A DNA stretch of 5,445 bases, from NCBI GenBank assembly GCA_937914775.1, contig CALDNB010000018.1, positions 1 through 5,445 on the forward strand, written 5' to 3'. The notes beneath the pieces were generated by a model that saw nothing but the letters and a program-made list of their open reading frames with translations, was not told where the DNA came from and did not search any database. A program made the position numbers and the translations under genes. The stretch is from an uncultured Clostridia bacterium. Lineage in GTDB: Bacteria > Bacillota > Clostridia > Monoglobales > Firm-18. Positions 1-5,445 of the stretch are shown here, one piece after another (within the stretch, counting starts at the first letter, position 1; each line of letters starts with the position of its first letter).

Positions 1-46
1 CACAGCCTCCTCTCTGTAATACTTGCTCTGAGTTTCAAACATTTCC
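1..46. other. 5' edge with no supported gene; possible junction
   Basis: The degV frame is interrupted here by TAA (17-19) and TGA (29-31), although DegV-like sequence seems to begin abruptly at about base 47. On the minus strand the bases from about 60 down to 1 read openly in one frame, including MFETQSKYYREEAV from an ATG at 42-40, which looks protein-like but which I do not recognise. The other plus frames are also open over this short span, so nothing here is conclusive. Confidence 0.35.
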
Positions 47-55
47 GCATACTTT

Positions 56-421
56 ATGGTGGGCGAGTTGGGCCACCTGCAAAAAGGCGGAAGGATAAAA
101 CCGGGTGTTGCTTTGATTGGTACGTTGCTTGGGATTAAACCTGTTTTAACAATTAATGACGGTCTTGTTGATGTGTACTCAAAAGAACGTGGCAAGAGAA
201 AAGCCCTTGATGTTGCCGTAAAACAAGCCATTGCCGAAATGAAAAACCCGTCAGAAAGCGAAATATTGATTGCAAACGGTTATGCTGACGAAGATTGCAA
301 ACTTGCAACGGAAATGATTTTAAGTAAAATAACACCGAAAAGTATTATGCAATATGATTTGGGTTGTGTTATAGGAACTCATACAGGTCCCGGAGTGGTG
401 GGAATTCTTTTTACAAAATAG
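56..421 (+). CDS. DegV family fatty-acid-binding protein, 5'-truncated (C-terminal part)
   Basis: This is the C-terminal part of a DegV protein, a family that binds fatty acids; in Firmicutes the related FakB proteins present fatty acids to the kinase FakA for phospholipid synthesis. Visible hallmarks are LQKGGRI (residues 8-14), LLGIKPVL (24-31), the K-x-R-G segment near 43-46, and the C-terminal GTHTGPG (107-113) followed by a hydrophobic GILF. Full DegV proteins are about 280 aa; only 121 codons remain. The family match seems to extend a few codons upstream (A-Y-F before the ATG, from about base 47), so ATG 56 is probably an internal methionine and not the native start. The frame is closed upstream by TGA (29-31) and TAA (17-19), and no RBS precedes the ATG. 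The piece is therefore a remnant, or the 5' part is lost at a junction. It lies 9 bases upstream of the csaB fusion. The family call is firm; whether the gene is functional is doubtful. Confidence 0.85.
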   Translation: MVGELGHLQKGGRIKPGVALIGTLLGIKPVLTINDGLVDVYSKERGKRKALDVAVKQAIAEMKNPSESEILIANGYADEDCKLATEMILSKITPKSIMQYDLGCVIGTHTGPGVVGILFTK

Positions 422-430
422 GGTGATAAG

Positions 431-2641
431 ATGAAAATTTTAATGGTACTGATGGGCTTGGAAATAGGCGGAGCAGAAACTCATGTTGTAGAACTTGCTG
501 TTGCACTTTCAAAAAGAGGTTATGATGTAGAGGTTGCATCAAACGGCGGAGTTTATCAGGAGGAACTTGCAAAATATAATATTACTCATTACAAACTGCC
601 TCTTCACAAAAAAACTGTGGGAAGTTTTCTTAAGTCATATTTTGGTCTTAAGAAAATTATTTCCAAAGGCAGATACGATGTTGTTCACGCTCACGCAAGA
701 ATACCGGGCTTTATCTGCGGACTGTTACAAAAAAGGCTTAAATTTAAGTTTATTACTTCTGCACACTGGGTATTCAGAACTGGGCCTCTTTTAAACAGAC
801 TTACCAACTGGGGACAGTACTCCGTTGCAGTAAGCGAAGATATAAAACAGTATTTAATTGACAATTACCAGATGAGTGCAGACAACATTGCAGTTACAGT
901 TAACGGAATAAATATGGAAAAGTTTTCTCCGTCTGTTACTGCGGACGAAATATATGAGGAATTTAATCTTGACAAAAATGCACCTACCATTGTATATGTC
1001 AGCAGAATGGATACGGACAGAAGTTTGGTTGCACATCAGTTAATTGAGGCGGTGCCAAGACTTAACAGTTTGTATCCCGATTTACAGATAGTAATTGTGG
1101 GCGGCGGAAACGATTTGGAAAACGTTATGCAGGAGGCGAAAACTGCCAACAATTCAGTTAACAGACGTGCGGTAGTTATAACAGGAGCAAGAACTGATAT
1201 TGACAAGTTTGTTGCAATTGCCGATTTGTTTGTAGGTGTTTCCCGTGCGGCACTTGAAGCCATGTCTGCTGCAAAACCTGTTATTATTGCAGGTAACGAG
1301 GGTTACATCGGTGCTTTCCACGCAGGAGTATTAGACGAAGCCATAGAGACTAATTTTTGTTGCAGAGGATGTGCACCATCAACTGCGGGAAAATTATTTG
1401 ACGATATCAAAGTTATTTTTGATATGGACGGGGAACAACTTGCACATCTTAAAAAATATAACAGAAAAGTAATTGCAGAAAACTATTCCATAGACAAAAT
1501 GACTGACGATTATATTACAGCATACGGCAATTTACTTGATATGCGCACCGACATTAAGTACGATGTTATGATTTCGGGATATTACGGTTACAGAAACATA
1601 GGCGACGATTCACTTTTACAGGCAATAGTTACAAATTTAAAAGACATTAATCCCGATTTAAGAATTGTGGCATTATCAAAAGTTCCCAATGAAACAGAGG
1701 AAAAGTACGGAATTGAAAGCGTATATCGTTTTAACATTTTCAAAATTTCTTCAATGCTTAAAAAGACGAAACTTTTAATCAGCGGAGGAGGAAGTCTTCT
1801 TCAGGACATTACAAGTACCAAATCCCTTGATTATTATTTAAGAATTATTAAAATGGCACTTAAAAACGGTGCAAAAGTTATGGTTTACGCAAACGGCATA
1901 GGACCTTTAATTAATCCTAAAAGCCGTCAGAAAGTAAAAGAAGTATTAGAACGTGTTGATTTAATTACATTACGCGATGAAATTTCACTTTCGGAATTAA
2001 AAGAAATGGGAGTGGACAACCCCTCTTGTGTTTTGTCTGCCGACCCTGCATATTCAATTTTGCCCCAGGACGGGCAGTATGAGGAAATATGCAAAAAAAT
2101 CGGTCTTACAGACGGAACAAAGTATTTTATGGTGTCTTTAAGAGAATGGGACAAAAACGGCGAACAGTTTGAGGAAAATGTTGTAAAACTTTGCAGATAC
2201 GTTAATGCAAGATACGATTTGACTCCTGTCTTTATCCCTATGCACAAGAAATTTGATTTCAGCATCTGTTCAAGAATAAGACGTCAACTTGCTTTTAAAA
2301 CAATTATGATTAAAGAGCGGCTTACCGCATCTGAAATTATGTCAATAGTTGAAAAGAGCGAGTTTGTAGTGGGAATGAGACTGCATTTACTTATTTATTC
2401 TCTGGTAGTGGGAACACCAATATTGGGAATTTCCTATGACCCGAAAGTTGACAGTATCATTAAAAGCCACAGTAAAAATATTACTTTTGATGTTGAAAAT
2501 ACTGATGCAATGGAATTTACTGCGGCAGTTGACAACATAATTGCAAACAGAAAAGAAATTGTAGAAAATAATCTTGCTGTTTCGGAAGTGCTGTCCAAAA
2601 AGGCATACGAGGACGCACAAAGAGCAGTAAGTATGTTATGA
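431..2641 (+). CDS. csaB: GT4 glycosyltransferase fused to CsaB polysaccharide pyruvyl transferase
   Basis: The 736-aa product has two enzymes in one chain. Residues 1-370 form a GT-B, family 4 glycosyltransferase: the N-terminal GLEIGGAETHVVELA loop (9-23), DVVHAHAR (83-90), VNGI (157-160), the core strand IVYVSRMD (187-194), VIVGGG (221-226) and a donor-site region around EAMSAAKPVI (276-285). Residues 376-730 are a polysaccharide pyruvyl transferase: GYYGYRNIGDDSLL (383-396), SGGGSLLQD (451-459), YANGIGP (486-492), DPA (538-540), GMRLHLLIYS (648-657) and SYDPKV (668-673). CsaB transfers pyruvate from PEP to a ketal on the secondary cell-wall polysaccharide, making the ligand that SLH-domain proteins grip. 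Stand-alone CsaB is about half this length, so the fusion could add a sugar and then pyruvylate it; that coupling is inferred. No signal peptide is visible, so it is cytoplasmic. An AGGGTG-like RBS (420-425) overlaps the degV stop and supports ATG 431. A small cysteine cluster (C310, C311, C314) sits near the end of the GT domain. Confidence 0.9.
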   Translation: MKILMVLMGLEIGGAETHVVELAVALSKRGYDVEVASNGGVYQEELAKYNITHYKLPLHKKTVGSFLKSYFGLKKIISKGRYDVVHAHARIPGFICGLLQKRLKFKFITSAHWVFRTGPLLNRLTNWGQYSVAVSEDIKQYLIDNYQMSADNIAVTVNGINMEKFSPSVTADEIYEEFNLDKNAPTIVYVSRMDTDRSLVAHQLIEAVPRLNSLYPDLQIVIVGGGNDLENVMQEAKTANNSVNRRAVVITGARTDIDKFVAIADLFVGVSRAALEAMSAAKPVIIAGNEGYIGAFHAGVLDEAIETNFCCRGCAPSTAGKLFDDIKVIFDMDGEQLAHLKKYNRKVIAENYSIDKMTDDYITAYGNLLDMRTDIKYDVMISGYYGYRNIGDDSLLQAIVTNLKDINPDLRIVALSKVPNETEEKYGIESVYRFNIFKISSMLKKTKLLISGGGSLLQDITSTKSLDYYLRIIKMALKNGAKVMVYANGIGPLINPKSRQKVKEVLERVDLITLRDEISLSELKEMGVDNPSCVLSADPAYSILPQDGQYEEICKKIGLTDGTKYFMVSLREWDKNGEQFEENVVKLCRYVNARYDLTPVFIPMHKKFDFSICSRIRRQLAFKTIMIKERLTASEIMSIVEKSEFVVGMRLHLLIYSLVVGTPILGISYDPKVDSIIKSHSKNITFDVENTDAMEFTAAVDNIIANRKEIVENNLAVSEVLSKKAYEDAQRAVSML

Positions 2642-2651
2642 GGTGAAAGTT

Positions 2652-3683
2652 ATGTTTGGATTTTTTAAAACTGCAAATGACGTAGGTATTGACCTTGGTA
2701 CTGCCTCTGTACTTGCTTATGTAAAAGGCAAGGGAGTAGTGTTGGAGGAGCCGTCAGTTGTTGCAATTAATGCTGAAACAAAGGAAATTATGGCTGTAGG
2801 ATCAGATGCCCAGAAAATGCTTGGCAGAACTCCTGAGAACATTGTTGCTATAAGACCTCTTCGTGACGGTGTTATTTCTGATTACAATATGACAGAAAAA
2901 ATGTTAAGATGCTTTTTGACTAAAATCTGCAAAAAGCGTTTATTCAGACCCAGAGTTGTAATTTGCGTACCAAGCGGAGTAACGGAGGTAGAGGCAAGAG
3001 CCGTAAGAGAAGCGTCAATGCAGGCAGGTGCCAGCAGAGCCTTTCTTATTGAAGAACCAATTGCTGCGGCAATCGGTGCAGGTATCAATATCTCTCTTCC
3101 TGAGGGGAATATGGTAGTAGATATAGGCGGCGGTACAACTGACGTTGCGGTAATTTCTTTAGACGGTATTGTTGAATCTGCATCAATTAAAGTTGCAGGG
3201 GACAAGTTTGATGAGGCGCTTATTAAGTACATTAAAAAGAATTACAATGTGTTAATCGGTGAACGTACTGCAGAAGAACTTAAAAAAGAAGTGGGAAGTG
3301 TCTTTAATTCCTACGACCACGAAATAAAAGAAATGCAAATCAAGGGCAGAAGCCTTGTTACGGGACTTCCTGAAACTATTACAATCAGTTCCGAAGAAAC
3401 AAGAGTTGCTTTTGAAGAATCTGCAGATGCCATTGTGGAAGTTATTAAAAGCGTTATTGAAAAAACACCTCCTGAACTGGTTGGCGATATAAGCACTAAC
3501 GGTATCGTATTAACCGGCGGTGGATCACTGGTTAAAGGTCTTGACAAATTAATCAGTCTTCACACGGGAATAGACTGCAGGATTGCTCCTGATGCAGTTT
3601 CATGTGTTGCTTTAGGAACCGGTAAGGCATTGTCATTTATGAACAGTCTTCAGGAAGTAAGAATAGATAAATATCAGATTTAA
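2652..3683 (+). CDS. mreB: Rod-shape-determining actin homologue MreB/Mbl
   Basis: This is a bacterial actin that forms membrane-associated filaments guiding lateral cell-wall synthesis. Numbering from ATG 2652 (343 aa, normal for MreB), the actin ATPase motifs are in order: phosphate-1 GIDLGTAS (12-19), EEPSVVAIN (32-40), connect-1 EEPIAAAIGAG (134-144), phosphate-2 VVDIGGGTTDVAVI (155-168), GERTAEELKKEVG (203-215), adenosine-site IVLTGGGSLVKG (285-296) and CVALGTGKAL (318-327). The short hydrophobic N-terminus (MFGFF) fits the membrane-contacting end of the family. An upstream in-frame GTG at 2643 would add three residues, but AGGTG (2641-2645) lies 6 bases before ATG 2652, so I prefer 2652. 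That RBS begins on the last base of the csaB stop codon, suggesting translational coupling. No mreC or mreD follows; the next gene is mscL. This looks like a second, Mbl- or MreBH-like copy and not the mreBCD copy, but the paralogue cannot be settled from sequence alone. Confidence 0.93.
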   Translation: MFGFFKTANDVGIDLGTASVLAYVKGKGVVLEEPSVVAINAETKEIMAVGSDAQKMLGRTPENIVAIRPLRDGVISDYNMTEKMLRCFLTKICKKRLFRPRVVICVPSGVTEVEARAVREASMQAGASRAFLIEEPIAAAIGAGINISLPEGNMVVDIGGGTTDVAVISLDGIVESASIKVAGDKFDEALIKYIKKNYNVLIGERTAEELKKEVGSVFNSYDHEIKEMQIKGRSLVTGLPETITISSEETRVAFEESADAIVEVIKSVIEKTPPELVGDISTNGIVLTGGGSLVKGLDKLISLHTGIDCRIAPDAVSCVALGTGKALSFMNSLQEVRIDKYQI

Positions 3684-3684
3684 C

Positions 3685-3690
3685 GGAGGT
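3685..3690 (+). promoter_or_regulatory. Strong Shine-Dalgarno for mscL
   Basis: GGAGGT matches the anti-Shine-Dalgarno closely and lies 4 bases before the mscL ATG, in the 11-base gap after the mreB stop. It fixes the mscL start and implies efficient translation from the shared transcript. Confidence 0.8.
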
Positions 3691-3694
3691 AATT

Positions 3695-4078
3695 ATGAAA
3701 ATTTTTAAAGAATTTAAAGAGTTTGCATTTAAAGGAAATGTAATTGATATGGCAGTCGGTGTTGTTGTCGGTACTGCTTTCTCAAAAATCGTAACATCTT
3801 TGGTTAATGACGTAATTATGCCCCTTATCGGAAGCATCACTTCAGGAAAACAGTTTGCAAATCTGCAACTGGTACTTAACGAAGAACAGGGCGCCGCAAT
3901 ACTTTACGGTAACTTTATTCAAAATATTGTTGACTTTTTCATTATTGCAGTTTGCGTTTTTGCTTTTGTCAAACTTATGAATAAGTTGAAACCTAAAAAA
4001 GCACCTGAACCACCTGCGCCTAAGGCTCCTACAACAGAAGAATTGTTAACAGAAATCCGTGATTTAATCAAAAAATAA
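3695..4078 (+). CDS. mscL: Large-conductance mechanosensitive channel MscL
   Basis: MscL is a homopentameric inner-membrane channel that opens under high membrane tension to release solutes during hypo-osmotic shock. The 127-aa product is full length (E. coli MscL is 136 aa). It shows the N-terminal amphipathic helix FKEFKEFAFKGN (4-15), the pore-lining TM1 with its small-residue pattern DMAVGVVVGTAFSKIVTSLV (18-37), then DVIMPLIG (39-46), a periplasmic loop (about 47-72), TM2 YGNFIQNIVDFFIIAVCVFAF (starting at residue 71), the basic cluster KLKPKK (97-102), a proline-rich linker (103-112) and the C-terminal bundle helix TEELLTEIRDLIKK. Each block aligns easily with E. coli MscL, including GNVxDxAVGV and the terminal LLTEIRDL. 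The gene starts 11 bases after mreB behind a GGAGGT RBS, so it probably shares the csaB-mreB transcript. No intrinsic terminator with a U-tract follows it. Family assignment is secure. Confidence 0.97.
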   Translation: MKIFKEFKEFAFKGNVIDMAVGVVVGTAFSKIVTSLVNDVIMPLIGSITSGKQFANLQLVLNEEQGAAILYGNFIQNIVDFFIIAVCVFAFVKLMNKLKPKKAPEPPAPKAPTTEELLTEIRDLIKK

Positions 4079-4090
4079 CTTTGTTCTAAT

Positions 4091-4099
4091 TGTTATAAT
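4091..4099 (+). promoter_or_regulatory. Candidate extended -10 promoter for the SSB-like gene
   Basis: TGTTATAAT matches the extended -10 consensus TGnTATAAT exactly. No good -35 hexamer is present at 16-18 bp upstream (the spot reads AAAAAT or similar), which an extended -10 can tolerate. Initiation would be expected around 4106, leaving a leader of about 40 bases before TTG 4146. The site lies within the left arm of the inverted repeat, so chance match through the palindrome is possible. Confidence 0.45.
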
Positions 4100-4131
4100 C
4101 TTGGAATAGTATTAACTAAAAGATTATAACA
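4091..4131. repeat. Perfect 12-bp inverted repeat with 17-base loop before the SSB-like gene
   Basis: TGTTATAATCTT (4091-4102) is exactly reverse-complementary to AAGATTATAACA (4120-4131), separated by 17 bases. The right arm runs into the AGGAG Shine-Dalgarno of the downstream gene and the left arm contains a TGnTATAAT element. No T-run follows, so it is not a standard intrinsic terminator for mscL. It could be a repressor operator of two half sites, or an RNA hairpin affecting initiation of the next gene. Each arm, read outward-in on its own strand, carries the same TGTTATAAT string. Confidence 0.75.
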
Positions 4132-4135
4132 GGAG
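4131..4135 (+). promoter_or_regulatory. Shine-Dalgarno deciding the SSB-like start
   Basis: AGGAG sits 10 bases before TTG 4146 and only one base before GTG 4137. The spacing favours the TTG codon. Its first base is also the last base of the inverted repeat, so a hairpin could limit ribosome access. Confidence 0.5.
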
Positions 4136-4145
4136 AGTGAAGGTT

Positions 4146-4763
4146 TTGGAAAATCTACTTATGAATAATAAGGCGGAATTAATTGGCGAATTAGTCAGCG
4201 ACTTTTTATACAGTCACGAAAGTTTTGGAGAAACCTTTTACATATTTACTGTAAAAGTGCCAAGATTGTCCGATTGTGTTGATTACATAAACGTAACTTC
4301 GTCTGCTGATTTACTGTCCCAGTGTGATTATAAAATTGGCGACATTCTTCATATTTGCGGTCAGTTCCGTTCCTATAACAATTATTCAGGTGTAGGAAGT
4401 AAACTTGTTTTGACGTTGTTTGCAAAATCAATTTTTTTAGCACCGCCCGATTTTCAATATGTAAATCAGGTGGAACTTGATGGATATATTTGCAAAACAC
4501 CTGTTTATCGGACTACGCCTTTTGGCAGGGAAATTACCGATATTTTACTTGCGGTTAACAGAACACATAATAAGTCTGATTATATCCCCTGTATTGCCTG
4601 GGGCAAAAATGCAAGAATTACAAAGGATTTTGATGTTGGCAGTCACGTTAATATTCTGGGACGTATGCAAAGCAGACAGTATCAAAAAAGAATTGATGAA
4701 AATAACGTGGTTACAAAAACCGCCTACGAAATATCAGTAAACAAAATAGACAGTATTGAATAA
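4146..4763 (+). CDS. Tandem OB-fold single-stranded-DNA-binding-like protein
   Basis: The product (205 aa from TTG 4146) consists of two OB-fold-like halves. Half 1 (about residues 8-98) has ELIGELVSD, GETFYIFTVKVPR, VDYINV and YKIGDILHICGQFRS. Half 2 (about 106-203) repeats the pattern with VELDGYICKTPVYRTTPFGRE, ILLAVNR, SDYIPCIAWGKNAR and FDVGSHVNILGRMQSRQY. The second half is typical of bacterial SSB/PriB OB folds, so single-stranded nucleic acid binding is the likely activity; a role in replication or repair is inferred. Unlike canonical SSB it has no Gly/Pro-rich tail and no acidic DDDIPF-like tip, ending NKIDSIE. Start choice: GTG 4137 abuts AGGAG (4131-4135) with almost no spacer, ATG 4161 has only a weak purine run, and TTG 4146 lies about 10 bases from AGGAG, so TTG is preferred; GTG would give 208 aa. 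The stop codon lies in the terminator stem, making this a probable single-gene unit. Confidence 0.75.
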   Translation: MENLLMNNKAELIGELVSDFLYSHESFGETFYIFTVKVPRLSDCVDYINVTSSADLLSQCDYKIGDILHICGQFRSYNNYSGVGSKLVLTLFAKSIFLAPPDFQYVNQVELDGYICKTPVYRTTPFGREITDILLAVNRTHNKSDYIPCIAWGKNARITKDFDVGSHVNILGRMQSRQYQKRIDENNVVTKTAYEISVNKIDSIE

Positions 4764-4789
4764 AAAAATCCCCAAAGGGGATTTTTTTT
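4762..4789 (+). terminator. Intrinsic terminator after the SSB-like gene
   Basis: A 12-bp perfect stem (4762-4773 with 4777-4788) has a CCCC/GGGG core, an AAA loop and a run of eight T (4782-4789). Because A7 precedes the core, the hairpin is nearly symmetric and could also work on the minus strand. The stem starts within the TAA stop codon (4761-4763) of the upstream gene, and it separates that gene from polA. Confidence 0.93.
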
Positions 4790-4803
4790 ATTATGTAAAA
4801 ACC

Positions 4804-4832
4804 TTGAATAAATTTACATTTTAATATATAAT
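4804..4832 (+). promoter_or_regulatory. Sigma-A-type promoter for polA
   Basis: TTGAAT (4804-4809) and TATAAT (4827-4832) are separated by exactly 17 bp; the -10 is a perfect consensus and the -35 matches at four of six positions. The spacer and flanks are very AT-rich. A second overlapping TATAAT at 4832-4837 has a 22-bp spacer and is less likely. Transcription would start near 4839, giving a leader of about 25 bases. It lies just after the terminator, so polA appears independently transcribed. Confidence 0.8.
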
Positions 4833-4852
4833 ATAATAGATATGGTGTGTTC

Positions 4853-4859
4853 GGAGGTG
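4853..4859 (+). promoter_or_regulatory. Strong Shine-Dalgarno for polA
   Basis: GGAGGTG lies 4 bases (6 from the GGAGG core) before ATG 4864 and supports that start, which also matches the expected N-terminus of the family. Confidence 0.8.
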
Positions 4860-4863
4860 CAAA

Positions 4864-5445
4864 ATGGAAAAGTTAATGGTATTAGACGGAAACAGTATAG
4901 TAAACAGAGCCTTTTACGGCATAAGACTGCTTACAAACAATGAGGGTTTATATACCAATGCTGTTTACGGATTTTTAAATATCCTTTTAAAATATATAGA
5001 AGAAGAAAAGCCCGACGGACTATTGGTGGCTTTTGATTTACACGCTCCTACATTCAGACACCTTAAGTATGATAAATACAAGGCAAACAGAAAAGGTATG
5101 CCTGACGAATTAAGACAACAGATGCCACTACTTAAAGAAGTGCTGTCTGCTATGAATATAACTATGATTTCAAAAGAGGGGTTTGAAGCAGACGACCTTA
5201 TAGGTACAGTATCTAATATTTGCGGTGAGCAGGGAGTAAAATGTGTTATTTTAACAGGTGACAAAGACGATTTGCAACTTGCATCACACACTACTACAAT
5301 CAAACTGGTAACTACAAAGGGCGGAACAACCTCAACTGTTGATTATGATTACGACAGTTTCTTAAAGGAGTACGAAATAACACCAACTCAGTTTATTGAC
5401 GTAAAAGGTCTTATGGGAGACAGTTCCGACAATATCCCCGGCGTT
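4864..5445 (+). CDS. polA: DNA polymerase I, N-terminal 5'-nuclease domain (runs off window end)
   Basis: The reading frame is open from ATG 4864 to the last base, giving 194 codons of an enzyme that is usually about 850-900 aa. Pol I removes RNA primers and fills gaps in lagging-strand synthesis and excision repair. What is present is the FEN-like 5'-3' exonuclease: LDGNSIVNRAFYG with metal ligand D8, TNAVYGFLNIL (31-41), VAFD ending at D58, FRH and YKANRKGMPDEL (72-83) forming the helical-arch entry, EGFEADDLIGT with E108, D110 and D111, LTGDKDDLQLAS with D133 and D135, and the helix-three-turn-helix GLMGDSSDNIPGV with D186 and D189. All the acidic metal-binding positions known from the E. 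coli and Taq enzymes appear intact, so the nuclease should be active. The proofreading and polymerase domains lie beyond the window, so whether the protein is full length cannot be judged. It has its own promoter and RBS downstream of a terminator. Confidence 0.96.
   Translation, partial: MEKLMVLDGNSIVNRAFYGIRLLTNNEGLYTNAVYGFLNILLKYIEEEKPDGLLVAFDLHAPTFRHLKYDKYKANRKGMPDELRQQMPLLKEVLSAMNITMISKEGFEADDLIGTVSNICGEQGVKCVILTGDKDDLQLASHTTTIKLVTTKGGTTSTVDYDYDSFLKEYEITPTQFIDVKGLMGDSSDNIPGV

Noticed and set aside
534..794. Overlapping plus-strand frame inside csaB (86 codons), and another at 4477-4740 inside the SSB-like gene
   Set aside because: Out of frame with well-supported genes, no RBS, and no recognisable domain; ordinary chance open frames.
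2643..2651. GTG 2643 as the mreB start
   Set aside because: It lies inside the AGGTG Shine-Dalgarno that serves ATG 2652, and the usual MreB N-terminus (MFGF-like) begins at 2652.
2882..3547. Open minus-strand frames opposite mreB and similar frames opposite csaB, mscL and the SSB-like gene
   Set aside because: They lie wholly opposite strongly conserved coding sequence, lack convincing RBS/promoter signals, and their translations look like shadow composition with no recognisable motif.
4101..4130. Alternative promoter TTGGAA (4101-4106) with TATAAC (4125-4130), 18-bp spacer
   Set aside because: It would start transcription at about 4137, removing the RBS and giving a nearly leaderless message; the extended -10 at 4091-4099 fits better.
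4091..4131. The inverted repeat as an intrinsic terminator for mscL
   Set aside because: The stem is AT-rich with a 17-base loop and is followed by AGGAGAG and not a T-run.
4810..4840. AT-rich run of TATA repeats as an origin or AT-rich unwinding element
   Set aside because: It is short, has no DnaA-box cluster nearby, and is fully explained as the spacer and -10 region of the polA promoter.
1..5445. CRISPR arrays, insertion sequences, tRNA/rRNA genes, riboswitches, toxin-antitoxin or phage-defence genes
   Set aside because: No direct repeats, transposase motifs, cloverleaf-like segments or defence domains were seen; intergenic space is too small for most of these.

Overview
The window is AT-rich (GC well under 45% by eye), densely packed and almost entirely coding on the + strand. 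It has strong GGAGG-type ribosome binding sites and uses GTG and TTG as well as ATG starts. This, together with a CsaB-type pyruvyl transferase, a DegV protein, MscL and a tandem-OB SSB-like protein beside polA, points to a low-GC Gram-positive bacterium of the class Clostridia, possibly an uncultured gut lineage. That assignment is inferred from gene families and style; no rRNA or marker phylogeny was available.

Layout: bases 1-46 hold no gene I can support and may lie across a rearrangement or assembly junction. A 5'-truncated degV (the C-terminal part of a fatty-acid-binding DegV protein) ends at 421. Nine bases later begins a long gene (431-2641) whose product fuses an N-terminal GT4 glycosyltransferase to a C-terminal CsaB polysaccharide pyruvyl transferase. 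Its stop codon runs into the ribosome binding site of an mreB/mbl-type actin gene (start best placed at 2652, stop at 3683). Eleven bases after that comes mscL (3695-4078). These four genes look like one transcription unit with an envelope theme: lipid handling, pyruvylation of a secondary cell-wall polysaccharide, the cell-shape scaffold, and an osmotic emergency valve.

A 58-67 bp gap follows. It contains a perfect 12-bp inverted repeat that embeds an extended -10 promoter element and ends at the next Shine-Dalgarno. The next gene (best start TTG at 4146, end 4763) encodes a protein of about 205 aa made of two OB-fold halves. It is SSB-like but lacks the acidic C-terminal tip of ordinary SSB. 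It ends inside a clear intrinsic terminator (4762-4789). A near-consensus sigma-A promoter (TTGAAT, 17-bp spacer, TATAAT) and a strong RBS then open polA, of which the first 194 codons (the 5'-nuclease domain) are present before the window ends.

Overall this is mostly ordinary core-genome DNA. I found no mobile element, CRISPR array, tRNA, rRNA or defence system. The points most worth a second look are the inverted repeat in front of the SSB-like gene, the tandem-OB protein itself, the csaB fusion with its tight coupling to mreB and mscL, and the broken 5' edge of degV.
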